Assembly: GCF_958298935.1 (NCBI RefSeq)
Contig: NC_084931.1
Coordinates: forward strand, 13,543,334-13,607,333
Length of the DNA stretch: 64,000 bases
Direction: 5' to 3'
Source of the DNA: Phragmites australis
Taxonomy: Eukaryota > Streptophyta > Magnoliopsida > Poales > Poaceae
Below the pieces are notes generated by a model that saw only the letters and a program-made list of their open reading frames with translations, did not search any database and was not told where the DNA came from. Shown here in pieces: positions 43,045-52,903 of the stretch (positions are counted from its first letter, which is position 1; each line of letters starts with the position of its first letter). Made by a program: the position numbers and the translations under genes.

Positions 43045-46000
43045 CTAATCGGAGTCGGCGTCGGAGTCGGAATCGTCACGGCCACCTCGGGGGCTGGCGA
43101 CGGCGGCACTTCCCGCTTGAAGCTGGCCGCCACCTCAGCGGCGGTGCTCTGAACCGCCTCCCGGGCGGCCTCTTCCTCGGCTTTGACCACTCCTTCCCGA
43201 GCTTCTTCCAGCGGGAAGTTTGAGTCTCTTCTCCGGTAGCAGGCCAGGACGTGCTCGGCCACCGCTTGGGCCAAGTCGCGCCCTTCCCGGGCGGCAAGCT
43301 CCTGGACGGCCCAGGGCAGCGCCTCAAGGCGCTCGCAGACCTGCTGGAATCCCAAGACGAATCGGCTGGGACCATCGCCCTTCGACTCCATGACGAGTCG
43401 CCCAAGGCCGGCCCTCGCCACGGACCGCCGCATCCGCTGGAGTCTGTCCTCCAACATATGCTGCAGGGTGGCCCGCGCGACAAAGGCGGCCTCGAGCTTC
43501 TCCTTCGTGATCCGTAACTGCTCCTCGAGTCCCTGGCTCCTGGCCGCGCCAGAGGAGCCGGTGTCGGGCGCATGGCCAGCGGCCTGCTTCACCTGCGCCG
43601 CCAGCTCGGACAGAGCCCGCTCGTGGGCGGTCAGCTCCGCCTCGTGCTTAGCGATCTGCTCCTCCCTGGCAGTGGCGGCCACTGCCGCCTCGGCAACCTC
43701 ACCCTCCAGGTAGGTCAGCAAGTCCTCCCAGGCGCCCAGGTCTGCCGCCGTGATCTCGGTGTCAAACTCCCGGATGGCGACGTCCTCCTCCCAGCGTCGG
43801 AGGTCCCCTTCGATGTCCTAGAGCTCCCCTGCCCAACGTTGGAGGTTGGCGTGTGTCCAGTCGGCCTCGCCTTCCCGACGGGTTAGCTTGGCCTGGAGGT
43901 CCTCCGCTGCCCTCTCGCGGCCCGCGACCGCCTCCTCCCGCTCATGCACCTGCCTCTCCCTGGCAAGGGCCTCGGCAGCCTTCTGCCGCGATGCCTCAGC
44001 CAGGCGGGCGGCGTCTTCTCGCTCCCGCGCAACTTCTGCGTGGGCGCTATCCAAAACTTCCCGCTCCCGCACGACTTCCGCACGGGTATCGTCCAAAAAC
44101 TTCCGCTCCCGCCGGCCTCCACGCGGGCCTCCTCCATGGCACTTTGTTCCTCATTGGCGGCGCGCACCACGACGAGGCGGGATTCGAAGGAGCGCCAAGC
44201 AGTCGAAAGCCGCGCCCTCTCCGTGGCCAGCATGGCGCACTCCGCCTCAAGCTACACCACCTCCCCGTCCACCGCCACGCCCAGCCACTCGACCACCACC
44301 CAGACGCTCTCGATCGCGACCGGGAGGAGGTCGGCAGGCTGGTCGGGCGCCGGTGGGCGTTGGGTTCCCCACGAGCCTCCTCCGGGGGGAGGGGGGTCGG
44401 GGGTCCCCGAAGGTTGCAACGCCATCATCCGCCCTGGGCTCAGCACGCCCGGAGTAGGTTAGACCGGCGCCGGGCACTCGGGGGATGGCTGCGTCTCCGC
44501 CTCGGCCGCCGCGTCGGTCGGTACCCTCTCAGCCGCCGCATCCACCGGTCCCAGCAAGGACGTCGTGCCCGCCGGTTCCGACTCTGCCGCCGCGTCGCCA
44601 GTTCCGGCGCCACCGCCACGTCCGTCTGCCCCGCCTCCGACGCCGCGTTCGCTGGCCTCGGCCCGGCCGCCGCGCTTGCCAGCCCTGGCTCCACCGGCGC
44701 GCTCGGCTCAGGGGTTGGTGCCGGCCTCGGCACCTCCGGCCGCCCCTGGCCCTCAGCGGTGCCCGCAGGCGGCCTGCAGGAGAAAGACGAAGATCAAAAC
44801 CGAAGCTTAGTTCGGGCGAAGCACGCCCAAGAAAGATTTAAGGACGAAACTTACGCGGTCTTGGTCCCTCGGTACTGCTATTTGGCCACCGAGATCCTGA
44901 ACTCCGGGCCCGATGGCACCGGCCCAGAGTCCTCCCTCGCCCTCTTCCGCCGGGGGCTCGGCGGGGCCACCGCGCGGTCTCCGGGCGCCAGATCGAGCCC
45001 CATCCGAACGAGGCGCAGCTCCAGAACCGGGAACGTCGCCGCTGCCGATGGCGACGGTGGGGACTCCGGCACGGGAATGAAGAGCTGAGGTGCTTTCCCC
45101 GGTCCTCCGGTGCCACCGCCGCTCCGCTGTCGGTGGTGCCTCCTCCTCCAGTGCGACGGCTACTGCCCGCGGTGGCCCCACCTCTGGCCTACGGCTCGCC
45201 GCTCACGGTGCCCGGGCCATCGGTCCGCACCGGACTGCTCGCGGCCCCCTCGCTGGCTGCCTCATCCAACCCTAGGAGCTCGGGGGCCTCGGGGCTCCAG
45301 CTCCTTGGCCGGTCGACGAGCCCCTGGGTGTCGAATTCCGGCAGCTTCGCCTGGATCACCACGCGCTCGGGGTTGACGCAGAGTGCCATTTCCCTCCATG
45401 GGAGCTCCGCCCGGCTCATTTCCTCCACGCCGGTCACCACCCGGATCAAGCCCCTTAGCTCCGCCGGGCCTTGGTCCCAGCTTGCGCTGATTTGGGTCCG
45501 GGTGGTGTCTTCGAGCCCGGTGTAGAGCCAGCAGGGCCGGGCCCGCTCCCGCAGGGGCGCCAGGCGGTGGCGTAGGAAGTCCGCCACCACCATCACCGAG
45601 GTCAGCCCGGCGTCGCGCAGGAACCCGATGTGCTCGAAGACCGGCTCCAACCTCGCGTCCGACAGTGGCGGTGCCTCCCATGTCGATTTCGGGGGCTCCG
45701 CCGCCACCTCCGGCAGGGTGAGACAGTGGTGAGGGTCGACATCGACATAGAATCAGTCCCGCCACCACTCCTCCCATTTGCTTCGCAGCACCTGGGGGAT
45801 GTATCACTCCCCCATGCCGTCCCGCAGTCGAAGGTTGCAGCAGCCTGCGACGTCCGCCATGGAGTACCCTCTCTTTTTCCCGGCCGATCGTAGGGCGAAA
45901 AAGTGTTGAAGAAGCGTCACCGACGGCGCCACTCCCACGAACATCTCGCAGAAGTGCGCAAACACCGCCAGCACGACGACTGAGTTGGGGCTCAGATGCA

Positions 46001-46274
46001 CTAACTGCATGCCGTAGGTCTCGAGGACTTGGAGAAAGAATGTTGAAAACGGCGGCACCAGCCCCGCCGCCACGAAGGATGTAAACAGGACGATGCGCCA
46101 GGGGTCGATCGTCGCCGGCGGGAAGCTCTCCGGGGTCACCTTCAGGGCCCCCTGCTAGCCCTCGGGGACCAGCAGTTTCCTAACCCTCTCCGCTGCTTCC
46201 TTGCTCCTCAAGCGAGACTCCGGCAGTACGCTGTCCGGAGTCCTGTCGCGGCGGCTTCCCCCAGCTCTCAGCAT
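43045..46274 (-). pseudogene. Gypsy 1 antisense gene: Transposase_28-like domain plus coiled coil
   Basis: It reads on the minus strand from ATG 46274 (MLRAGGSRRDRTPDS) to TAG at 43047-43045. The N-terminal domain is at 46139-45804 (IVLFTSFVAAGLVPPFSTFF, QLVHLSPNSVVVLAVFAHFC), then FYVDVDPHHCLTLPEVAAEP and TSVMVVADFLRHRLAPLRER. A Pro/Ala-rich linker follows, with an 81-bp intron at 44854-44774 (GTAAGT...CTGCAG). The C-terminal part (about 44100-43120) is Ala/Glu/Arg-rich heptads ending in an Asp/Ser tail. Breaks include TAG at 46157, TGA at about 45811 and near 45755, a stop after FRISVAK near 44880, and several frameshifts. Extra ORFs of this kind are known in Tat elements; the protein's function is unknown. 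A gag-like or chromatin-associated role would be speculation. Confidence 0.75.
44774..44854 (-). other. Putative 81-bp intron of the Gypsy 1 antisense gene
   Basis: On the minus strand the donor is CGC|GTAAGTTTC and the acceptor is CTTTCTCCTGCAG|GCC. The matching stretch in Gypsy 2 (55328-55408) has the same length and the same borders, and there splicing joins two open frames in phase. Confidence 0.65.
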
Positions 46275-46410
46275 CTCGTCGGAGGGGGAGGTTGTCTGGG
46301 TGGTGGAGGGAGAGAAGTGCTCTGATCGCCTAAGGGATTCTAAGGGCTCAGGAGCGCGAAGGAAGCAAGAGCAGGATCGCAAGATGGCGTAAAGAGGGGG
46401 GCGGATCGCT

Positions 46411-46424
46411 CCCCCCCTTTTATA
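46411..46424 (-). promoter_or_regulatory. TATA box for the antisense gene of Gypsy 1
   Basis: TATAAAAGGGGGGG on the minus strand, 137-150 bp upstream of the proposed ATG at 46274. A GC-rich, then C/T-rich leader follows, as in plant Pol II promoters. The TATA sits inside the element, not in the LTR, and points away from the 3' LTR. Confidence 0.6.
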
Positions 46425-46740
46425 CCTCAGAGAATTCAAACGTCTCCTACCACGGCGCACTCGGCGGGACGGTTTCCTCGATCGACGCAACTACCAGGCG
46501 AATCTCCCACTGGTCGTGCGGTGTCAGCGGCTGCCAGGCGCATTTCCCTCGATCCACGCGGCAGTTGTCATGCCCTTCAGGAGTTGTGTGGACGCGTGTC
46601 CATTCGTCTCCCCGTTGGGCCATACCAAAGGCCCAAATCTAAGGGGCCACCCTCTGAAAGCTGGCCGCGTGGCGTCCACACCGGCCTCGGCCTCGTTCGT
46701 GACAAAGGGCCCATCCGTAGTCTCCGTGCCATCGCCTGCC

Positions 46741-46758
46741 AATGGGCCCAGGGGCTAC
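46741..46758 (+). promoter_or_regulatory. Gypsy 1 polypurine tract
   Basis: AATGGGCCCAGGGGCTAC directly precedes the TGTCGG of the 3' LTR. Gypsy 2 has the same sequence in reverse (GTAGCCCCCGGGCCCATT) next to its LTR. Confidence 0.7.
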
Positions 46759-48265
46759 TGTCGGTGTATCAGGAACCGGGGGTCCCTGAGTCCTGTGGCC
46801 CGGCCAGCCATCCGCCACATAGCGCCATCCCACGAGGTCCCTCCTAAAGGATGAGAAAAGTTCAAGTCCTAGGAGAAGGTGCTCGGGGCCACAGTCACTG
46901 GTCCCCGAGCACCCCAGTTCCCCGATGATCCATATAGTCTAAGTACCGGGAAGAAAGTGCTCGGGGAGGTGCCCGGTCACCCCCGAACGCCCTAGTCCCC
47001 CGACGATCAGAAGAGCTAAGTTCCGGGAGAGAGTGCTCGGGACTACGTGTGGCAGCTCCTGAGCGCTCGGTTCCCCGAGGATCCGCGTAAGAGTGCTCGG
47101 GAGAGAGTGCTCGGGGCTGCACGTGGCAGCCCCTGAGCACTCGGTTCCTCGAAGGATCGAGCAAGAGTGCTCGGGAGAGAGTGCTCGGGGAGGTGAACAG
47201 TACCCCCGAGCACCCGGTACCCCGAGGACAAGGATAGGCATTCTCGGGAGAGAGTGCTCGGGGAGGTAAACAGTATCCCCGAGCACTCGGTGCCCCGATG
47301 ACCCAGAAAGGACCCCAAGGGGCCCGCCGATGAGGTGTCCACCAGTCAGAGGTCCGAGGCCACATTTAATGAGTGTGCGTAGCCTGACACATCCAACTGC
47401 TCCCGCCGCAGCGTCAGTTCCTGCCATGTTTTGGCAGAGAGGCGTGGGGTCATTAATTGCACGGGTCCCGTCCCGTATCATCCGGCTTGTCTCGGGATAA
47501 CATCACGAGGATCAAGGCGTTCCGTCTGCTGCCCTGCGGTGGCAGAGGAACAAGACAGGGCGGGCACACCGGGTTGCTCTGCGGCTGCCCGGTGGGCCCT
47601 CTCCACGGCGCCCGTTGCCAGGGCGTTTATGGTGACAGGTGACCGGGCGTGCGGTGTTTTTTCCACCCCCGGTCACTTCACCCAGAAGAAATGATGACGC
47701 CTTTCCCAGTCATGGCGTCTTGGAACTTGTGCCCCCCTCCTTCCCGTTTGGGATATGTCATAGCCGGCGAGTACAAAAAGAGCCGGCAACACAGAAGAGA
47801 AGACAATCGAAGCATCCCAACATCCAAGCATCAACGAACATAGCGAGAATCGAAGACATAAACCCAACCCAAGAATCTAAGCATCCCAGCATCCAACAAG
47901 AGTCCTCAAGCACCCACGCAACAAGCACCGAACCATAGACGAACACAAGGCACAAGGGAAAGCCCCTGCCGAAGAACAAGGAGCCTCAAGCTCTTAGTTA
48001 GGCCAATATTCTTGTAACCAGCAACATCCTTGAGGGACTTCCTCAGGACAGTTATCACATCCATACAGGAGTAGGGTATTACGCCCCCGTGCGGCCCGAT
48101 CCTGTCTAAATTCCGGTGCATTTACTTCCTTTTGCACTAGGTCAGGACCCCCACCACCGGCCGTTGCATTTATTCTCTGACGAACTTATTCAGGATCATC
48201 CCCCCGGCCGAATCTCTAAAAAGGGGTCTCTCGGGATCCCTGTGATAGGAGTTAATCCTCCGACA
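46759..48265 (+). repeat. Gypsy 1 3' LTR
   Basis: It starts TGTCGGTGTATCAGG and ends GTTAATCCTCCGACA, 1507 bp. It keeps the stretch around GCCAGGGCGTTTATGGTGAC (about 47617-47636) that is deleted from the 5' LTR. It has the same hairpin array and U5 signature. Confidence 0.94.
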
Positions 48266-48270
48266 ATGAG
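48266..48270. repeat. Target site duplication of Gypsy 1, right copy
   Basis: ATGAG, identical to 33864-33868. Confidence 0.95.
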
Positions 48271-48475
48271 CGTGGTGAAATCTTTCATGAGTGCCACGGT
48301 GGCGTATATGGAAGGTCAGGGTAAGACGGAAATATGGTGTCCATACTATGATTGCAAAAATGAGAAGAAGTTCTGAAAACCTGACAATGTGTACGATCAC
48401 TTGTTAAGGCATGGATTCAAAGAGAGGTATCACATTTGGAACAAACATGGCGAAGAAGGCCTTAACAACGGGGAA

Positions 48476-48529
48476 ATGGATCAGGTCCTCTTGGATGACA
48501 GTATGGATCAGGTCCTCTTGGATGACAGT
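48476..48529 (+). repeat. 27-bp tandem repeat in the CACTA transposase gene
   Basis: Two exact units of ATGGATCAGGTCCTCTTGGA plus TGACAGT (48476-48502, 48503-48529) and the start of a third (ATGGATCAAGT). It encodes the 9-residue repeat MDQVLLDDS in frame. Confidence 0.9.
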
Positions 48530-48619
48530 ATGGATCAAGTACTCCCACCAGCCGGTGATATGGATCCTTATCTTAGGGATATAGACATATTAGGAACCAT
48601 CGGGTACCGATTCTAGGGG

Positions 48620-49780
48620 TTGTCTCACTCCTCAAGCTAGTGAATCGCTACCAATCCAGGCGAATCGATTCAGCACTTTACGTTGGGTGGGCGAATCAGG
48701 CGAAACGTTGCTCCACCTGTGAATCAAACTGACCATTTCTATACCTGGGCCTCTAGTTCGATGTTATTTGCCCATAATTGCCATCAATAAAAAACCAATC
48801 ACACCCAACCTCCCTCCCATCCCGCAGCCCCTAGTCTGCAAACCCTCCCATCGGTCTCTCGCTCCCTCTTGACTCCTCCCCAAAAGTGAAGACCTAGGGT
48901 TTCGCTAGTCCTGTGTGGCCATCGGTCTTCGCCCTCAGCTGAGCCTTGGGCACCTCCCATGGCTATTGGTCACCCCCCAACTCCTCTCTTGAAGCCACCG
49001 AGACCTAACACAGTCGGCCCAGATCCATGCCGTCGGGAATCGACACCACCCCAACATTTGCTAGCTATGGCCACACCGACAACTTGATGACCCCACCCTC
49101 GGATCCAGAAGGAAGACGCCAGTTCCACCATCCCTTTCTTGTTCATTGGACCAGTGCGCACGGTGAGCCCCCTGTTCCTCTCTTAGCTTTTGTATTCTTT
49201 TATTCCTTCTAACAAATGGTAGCTAGTACATTTCAAAAAAAACAAATGGTAGCTAGTAGCCATGAAAATGGAATGGAATTGTTGAATTGGGAAATGAGTT
49301 ATCCATCTCAGATCTGAAAAAATGGTATTTTTGTATACATCTTGTTCTGTGATTTATTTTGGTTGAGTGGGGCATGTTTAAAAGTAAAGCATTTGCCTAA
49401 TAACAAACCCATGAAAATAGATTGCTAGTAGCAGTGAAAAAGGATTGCTCTTGCTGAATTCTTGTTGTTGCTTCCCTATGTTTTTCCTGTATACCTGCAA
49501 TTGCTCTTTTTTCTTACTGGATTATTGTATGTGTGTGCTTTTGCCATTAATTCTCCAACAGCTTCCTGTTTGGAGATACCTCCCTGCTGTATAAACTAGG
49601 AGGTGCACACTGGCCACTTGTCTGCACAGCAGTGAGTGAGATCGAGCTGCTAATTCAAAGATAGGTTAATCCTTGTTTAACAGTACTTATTACCGTGTAG
49701 AACTAGTTCATGTCTTGAATGGTTAGATCGATTTCTCTAGTGTAGTGTATTGCTCGTACAAATCAACACATACAGACAAG
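48620..49780 (+). other. PIF/Harbinger 5' non-coding region
   Basis: No gene is supported. The first 100 bp contain GAATCG/CGATTC-type short repeats near the left end. CCTCCCATCGGTCTCTCGCTCC and GACCTAGGGTTTCGCTAG (48840-48910) look like a plant 5' leader upstream of ORF1. Confidence 0.5.
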
Positions 49781-49789
49781 GTTATAATG

Positions 49790-50760
49790 CTTGTCGTAGA
49801 ATTGATGTGGAATAATGCAGATGGCTCGTGTGCTAAATGGCCTAATGAGAGAACTTGGATTGTTTGTGAGATTTTTGCTAAACAAGTCAGGATAGGTAAT
49901 CGTTCAAGTACCCATTTCAACAAAGTAGGCTATGACAATATGATTGCTAAATTTAAAGAGAGGACTGACCTAAGTTACATGAAGCTACAATTTAAGAATA
50001 GATGGGATAAGTTAAAGCGGGAATATGCTACATGGAAGCTATTGTTGAAGCAAACAAGTTTAGGTTGGATTAAGCAAAGGGCACTGTTACGTGTGATGAT
50101 GAAAGGTGGAAGAAATTAAAAAAAAGCAAGTGACCCAAATATGTTGCATTCTTTTGTATTCATGTACATCTTGCACTCATTAATGTCTAACATTTGTTTG
50201 GTTTTTCTTCTTGCAGGACATTCCTAGGAGTTTTAGGTTTGAACATCGGGGGCTTCAAAATGAAGATAAGTTGAAGATTATGTTTGAAGACCTTAGAAAT
50301 ACCGGTGCTGACCATTGGGATGCTTCTTCAGGTACCCTCCCTGGTAGTCCTCATGGCCCCGAGGATGAAGGTGAAGGTGAAGGAGATGAAGATACTGACT
50401 ATGAGGAAGTAACACCTTTGAGTGGCAAAATGAAAGAGAGCACGTGCTAGTGAAAAAGACAAGGGGGAAAAAGTTGAAAACAAGTGGGAGAGAGAGGTTG
50501 CAAGATCGTATGGGTCAGATTATTGTGAATCAATAGCAAGAAGGGAGGATCACTCAGAGTTTTCAACCAAAGCTGTCATACCATCGATTAAGGAATGTGG
50601 TGCTACACCTGGTACAAAGGGATTTTTTGTTGCTTTTGAAATTTTCATCAAGATACCTAAAAGAGAGATGTTTCTGACTCTGGACACACCAGAAGAAAGA
50701 TTTGAATGGCTGAAAATGAAGCAAGCAAAGTATTACCCCTAGATTAGAATACATGTTGAA
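49790..50760 (+). pseudogene. PIF/Harbinger ORF1: Myb/SANT-like DNA-binding protein
   Basis: WNNADGSCAKWPNERTWIVC, VRIGNRSSTHFNKVGYDNM and YMKLQFKNRWDKLKREYATW form a Myb_DNA-bind_3-type trihelix domain (first exon, to about 50140). TCDDERWKKLKKASDPN continues after a one-base shift in a poly-A run. An intron-like gap ends at TTCTTGCAG (50216). The second exon reads RSFRFEHRGLQNEDKLK, an acidic stretch, then STKAVIPSIKECGATPGTKG and LTLDTPEERFEWLKMKQAKY. These motifs are those of plant L10-interacting MYB-like proteins and of Harbinger ORF1, which helps the transposase bind DNA. Stops near 50450 and 50742 break it. Confidence 0.78.
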
Positions 50761-50978
50761 AAAGTATGTAATTTATCTTTTTCCATTTGTGCATGTATTG
50801 TAGGCTATGTGCTATTTTATTTTTGCATGAACCTGACTTCATTTCGGTCTTGTCATGTACTTGTATGAACCTTTCTCTTGTGCTATTTATGTGAACCCCT
50901 GTTGTTGAATTTCAATTTTGTCATATATCTTTTTTTGTCTCCAGATGTCGTCTAGTGCTATTTTTTTTTTGTCTCTAG

Positions 50979-51358
50979 ATGTCCTCTAGTGAAGGTGAAA
51001 GGGAGAGAAGTAATTCTGATGATGATGATATGTTTTCAAGATTTTGCAGGATAACCTATTTGAGCGCACCTTTGGTGTTTGGAAGATGAAGTGGTGAATT
51101 CTTAACAAGATGCCGAGCTATCCAATGGATAGGCAAAAGATGATTGTGACAGCAACCATGTGTCTCCATAACTTCATTCTTGATAATCCTGCACTTGATA
51201 GGCATTTCTGTAGGTGTGATAAGGATCCAGATTATGTGCCTACAATACCTCGAAGATACAAGAAATATGCACCCTCTCCGAATGCGTCTGGTGCATCTAT
51301 GTCACATGCAAATGATACAGGTATGGATAGGTTGGCTATATCACAGTCCAGAGGATAG
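50979..51358 (+). pseudogene. PIF/Harbinger transposase, DDE domain deleted
   Basis: It starts MSSSEGERERSNSDDDDMF at 50979. Within about 25 codons it jumps to the C-terminal end of the DDE_Tnp_4 family (ERTFGVWKMKW, ILNKMPSYPMDRQKMIVTAT, MCLHNFILDN). The region between, which normally holds the helix-turn-helix and most of the DDE catalytic core, is missing. The last part ends RLAISQSRG with TAG at 51356-51358. The element is non-autonomous. Confidence 0.8.
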
Positions 51359-51775
51359 CTCATGGATCATGTCTTTGTAAATTTGGATGTCTTCTATTAG
51401 CACTTGTGCATGACTTGAACTAAGGTTATGTGGATACTATATTTTGTTAACACAGCGAATCTAGGATATTCGAACGCTAGTATGTTGACATAATGGTGGT
51501 CATTACTAGATGTTTATTATTTCAATATGATTTTAGATTTGATTTTGAAAAGAAATTTAAAACAAAACAACAAGTACAATGTATAAGTTAACACATGTAC
51601 AAGTCAGCACAAATAGGCAGGGGTACAATGGTCAATTCAGAGCACCATCCTCTCTTTTAGCAATTAGAATCCAGTCAGCTAGCCAAACGATTTCATAGCT
51701 AAATTTGATACATTTGAGAAACATTCCCAGGGAGAATCAGGAGAATCCAAATCCAGAGCCCAGCCAAATAGGCCC

Positions 51776-52903
51776 TAACGATTCAATGATGACTACATGG
51801 AATTGGTGGAGAATGTGGATCGTATGATGTGTGATGCTGAGGGGCACAGTGAGTATAGTGATGGTGAGTTTGCTAAATTCTAGAAACTAGTGCGATACTC
51901 GAAGACACCATTTTATCCTATTTGTAAGGAGAAATATATGCTGCTGTTTGTGGTCATTATGCTTCTGCAATTGAAGGCAACCCATCGTTGGTTTGATAGG
52001 AGTTTATAAGCATTATTGCATCTGCTAAGGGACATGCAGCTAGAGGGGAACAAGCTGCCCAAGACCGTCTGTGACACAAAGAAGATAATTTTCCCGTTGG
52101 GATTGAAAATAGAAAAAAAACATGCATGTAAGGAGGATTGTTTCCTATTTCGTGAAGAGCATGCAGACCTGGATCAATTACCTGTTTGTGGAACCCATCG
52201 ATACAAGAGTAGAAATGACGGTGGTGATGTGGATGAAGATAGCAAGCGAAAAGGGCCTTCTGGGAAGGTGGTATGATATTTCCTTGTAATTCCCCGTTTG
52301 AAGCTTTTGTTCACGAACACAAAGGAGTCCCAATTGATGTGGTGGCACAAGGAGGGTCATAAGAACGACACAATGATACGGTACCCTAGAGATTCCGCTT
52401 AGTGGTGAACCATTATTCCACATTTGGTTGGTTTGCTAAAGAATTAAGAAATATTAGGTTTGCTATGAGCACAGATGATATGAATCCATTCAGTAACATA
52501 AGTAGCTCACATAGCATCTGGCCTATTTACTGTCTATCTACAATCTTCCACCTTAGCTTTGTAAAAAGCATAAATATATTATGTTGTCGACCTTAATTCC
52601 TGGTCCGAGGCAACCTGGCAATGACATCAATGTGTACCTCATGCCTTTGGTGGATGATCTTAAAAGACTCTGGCCTGAAGGCGTTGAAGTTTGGGATCAG
52701 TACTAGCGAGAATACTTCACCCTACATGTCATGTTGTTTGTCACCATCACTGATCTGCTAGCATTTTGTAACTTGTTGGGGCAGAGTAAAAGAAAAGGTG
52801 AAGCTTTCCCACAATGCTTAGATGACACTGAGAGTATGTGGTTGAACGAGTAAAAGAAAACAGTGTATATGCGACATTGACATTTCCTTCCCATGAACCA
52901 CCC
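51776..52903 (+). pseudogene. CACTA transposase gene, third coding piece (Transposase_21 region)
   Basis: It resumes with FNDDYMELVENVDRMMCDAE and SKTPFYPICKEKYMLLFVV, then LLRDMQLEGNKLPKTVCDTK, HACKEDCFLFREEHADLDQL and CPVCGTHRYKSR-like VCGTHRYKSR. Then come LIPGPRQPGNDINVYLMPLV, WPEGVEVWDQY, LLAFCNLLGQSKRKGEAFPQ, CLDDTESMWLNE and HFLPMNHP. These are the Transposase_21 (TNP-D) motifs in order. Frameshifts near 52280 and 52400 and several stops are present. Gypsy 2 interrupts it right after PMNHP. Confidence 0.87.

Larger units (their letters stand above)
33869..48265 (+). mobile_element. Gypsy 1: Tat-lineage LTR retrotransposon with a second RNase H and an antisense gene
   Basis: A complete 14.4-kb element bounded by TG...CA LTRs and a perfect ATGAG duplication. 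The order is 5' LTR (33869-35345), primer-binding site, gag, protease, reverse transcriptase, RNase H, archaeal-type RNase H, integrase, a 1.6-kb non-coding tandem repeat, an antisense gene (43045-46274), polypurine tract and 3' LTR (46759-48265). The second RNase H and the antisense ORF with a Transposase_28-like domain place it in the Tat lineage (RIRE2/Retand-like). About nine in-frame stops and one frameshift make gag-pol inactive. Confidence 0.93.
48266..48615 (+). pseudogene. CACTA transposase gene, second coding piece
   Basis: It starts with the ATGAG target duplication and continues the CACTA frame: SVVKSFMSATVAYMEGQGK, then EIWCPYYDCKNEKKF, a stop, KPDNVYDHLLRHGF and WNKHGEEGLN. This is the Transpos_assoc-type N-terminal zinc-binding region of En/Spm transposases (CPxxxCxN...VxxHLLxxGF...WxxHGE). 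A 9-residue repeat (MDQVLLDDS) and DMDPYLRDIDILG follow. The reading ends where the PIF/Harbinger relic begins. Confidence 0.82.
48616..51775 (+). mobile_element. PIF/Harbinger relic nested in the CACTA transposase gene
   Basis: The CACTA coding sequence stops at 48615 and resumes at 51776. The 3.16 kb between hold the two Harbinger genes: a Myb/SANT-like ORF1 (49790-50760) and a strongly deleted transposase (50979-51358). The right end reads in reverse GGGCCTATTTGGCTGGGC, a PIF-type terminal repeat. The left end GGGGTTGTCTCACTCC is a poor match to it (about half the first 16 bases). TA or TAA flanks are compatible with a TWA target duplication but not proven. Confidence 0.72.

Noticed and set aside
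43853..45088. 411-residue plus-strand frame opposite the Gypsy 1 antisense gene, and its mirror at 54485-55726
   Set aside because: Low-complexity Pro/Arg/Ala/Ser composition. The opposite strand has the conserved domain, intron borders and coiled coil. The mirror frame occurs in both elements because both share the sequence, so it is a shadow. A dual-coding role would need a codon-bias test.
49745..49923. Start of the Harbinger ORF1 frame at MYCSYKSTHTDK
   Set aside because: The sequence before WNNADG shows no similarity to Myb/SANT proteins and follows a splice-like region, so I place the coding start nearer to 49790.
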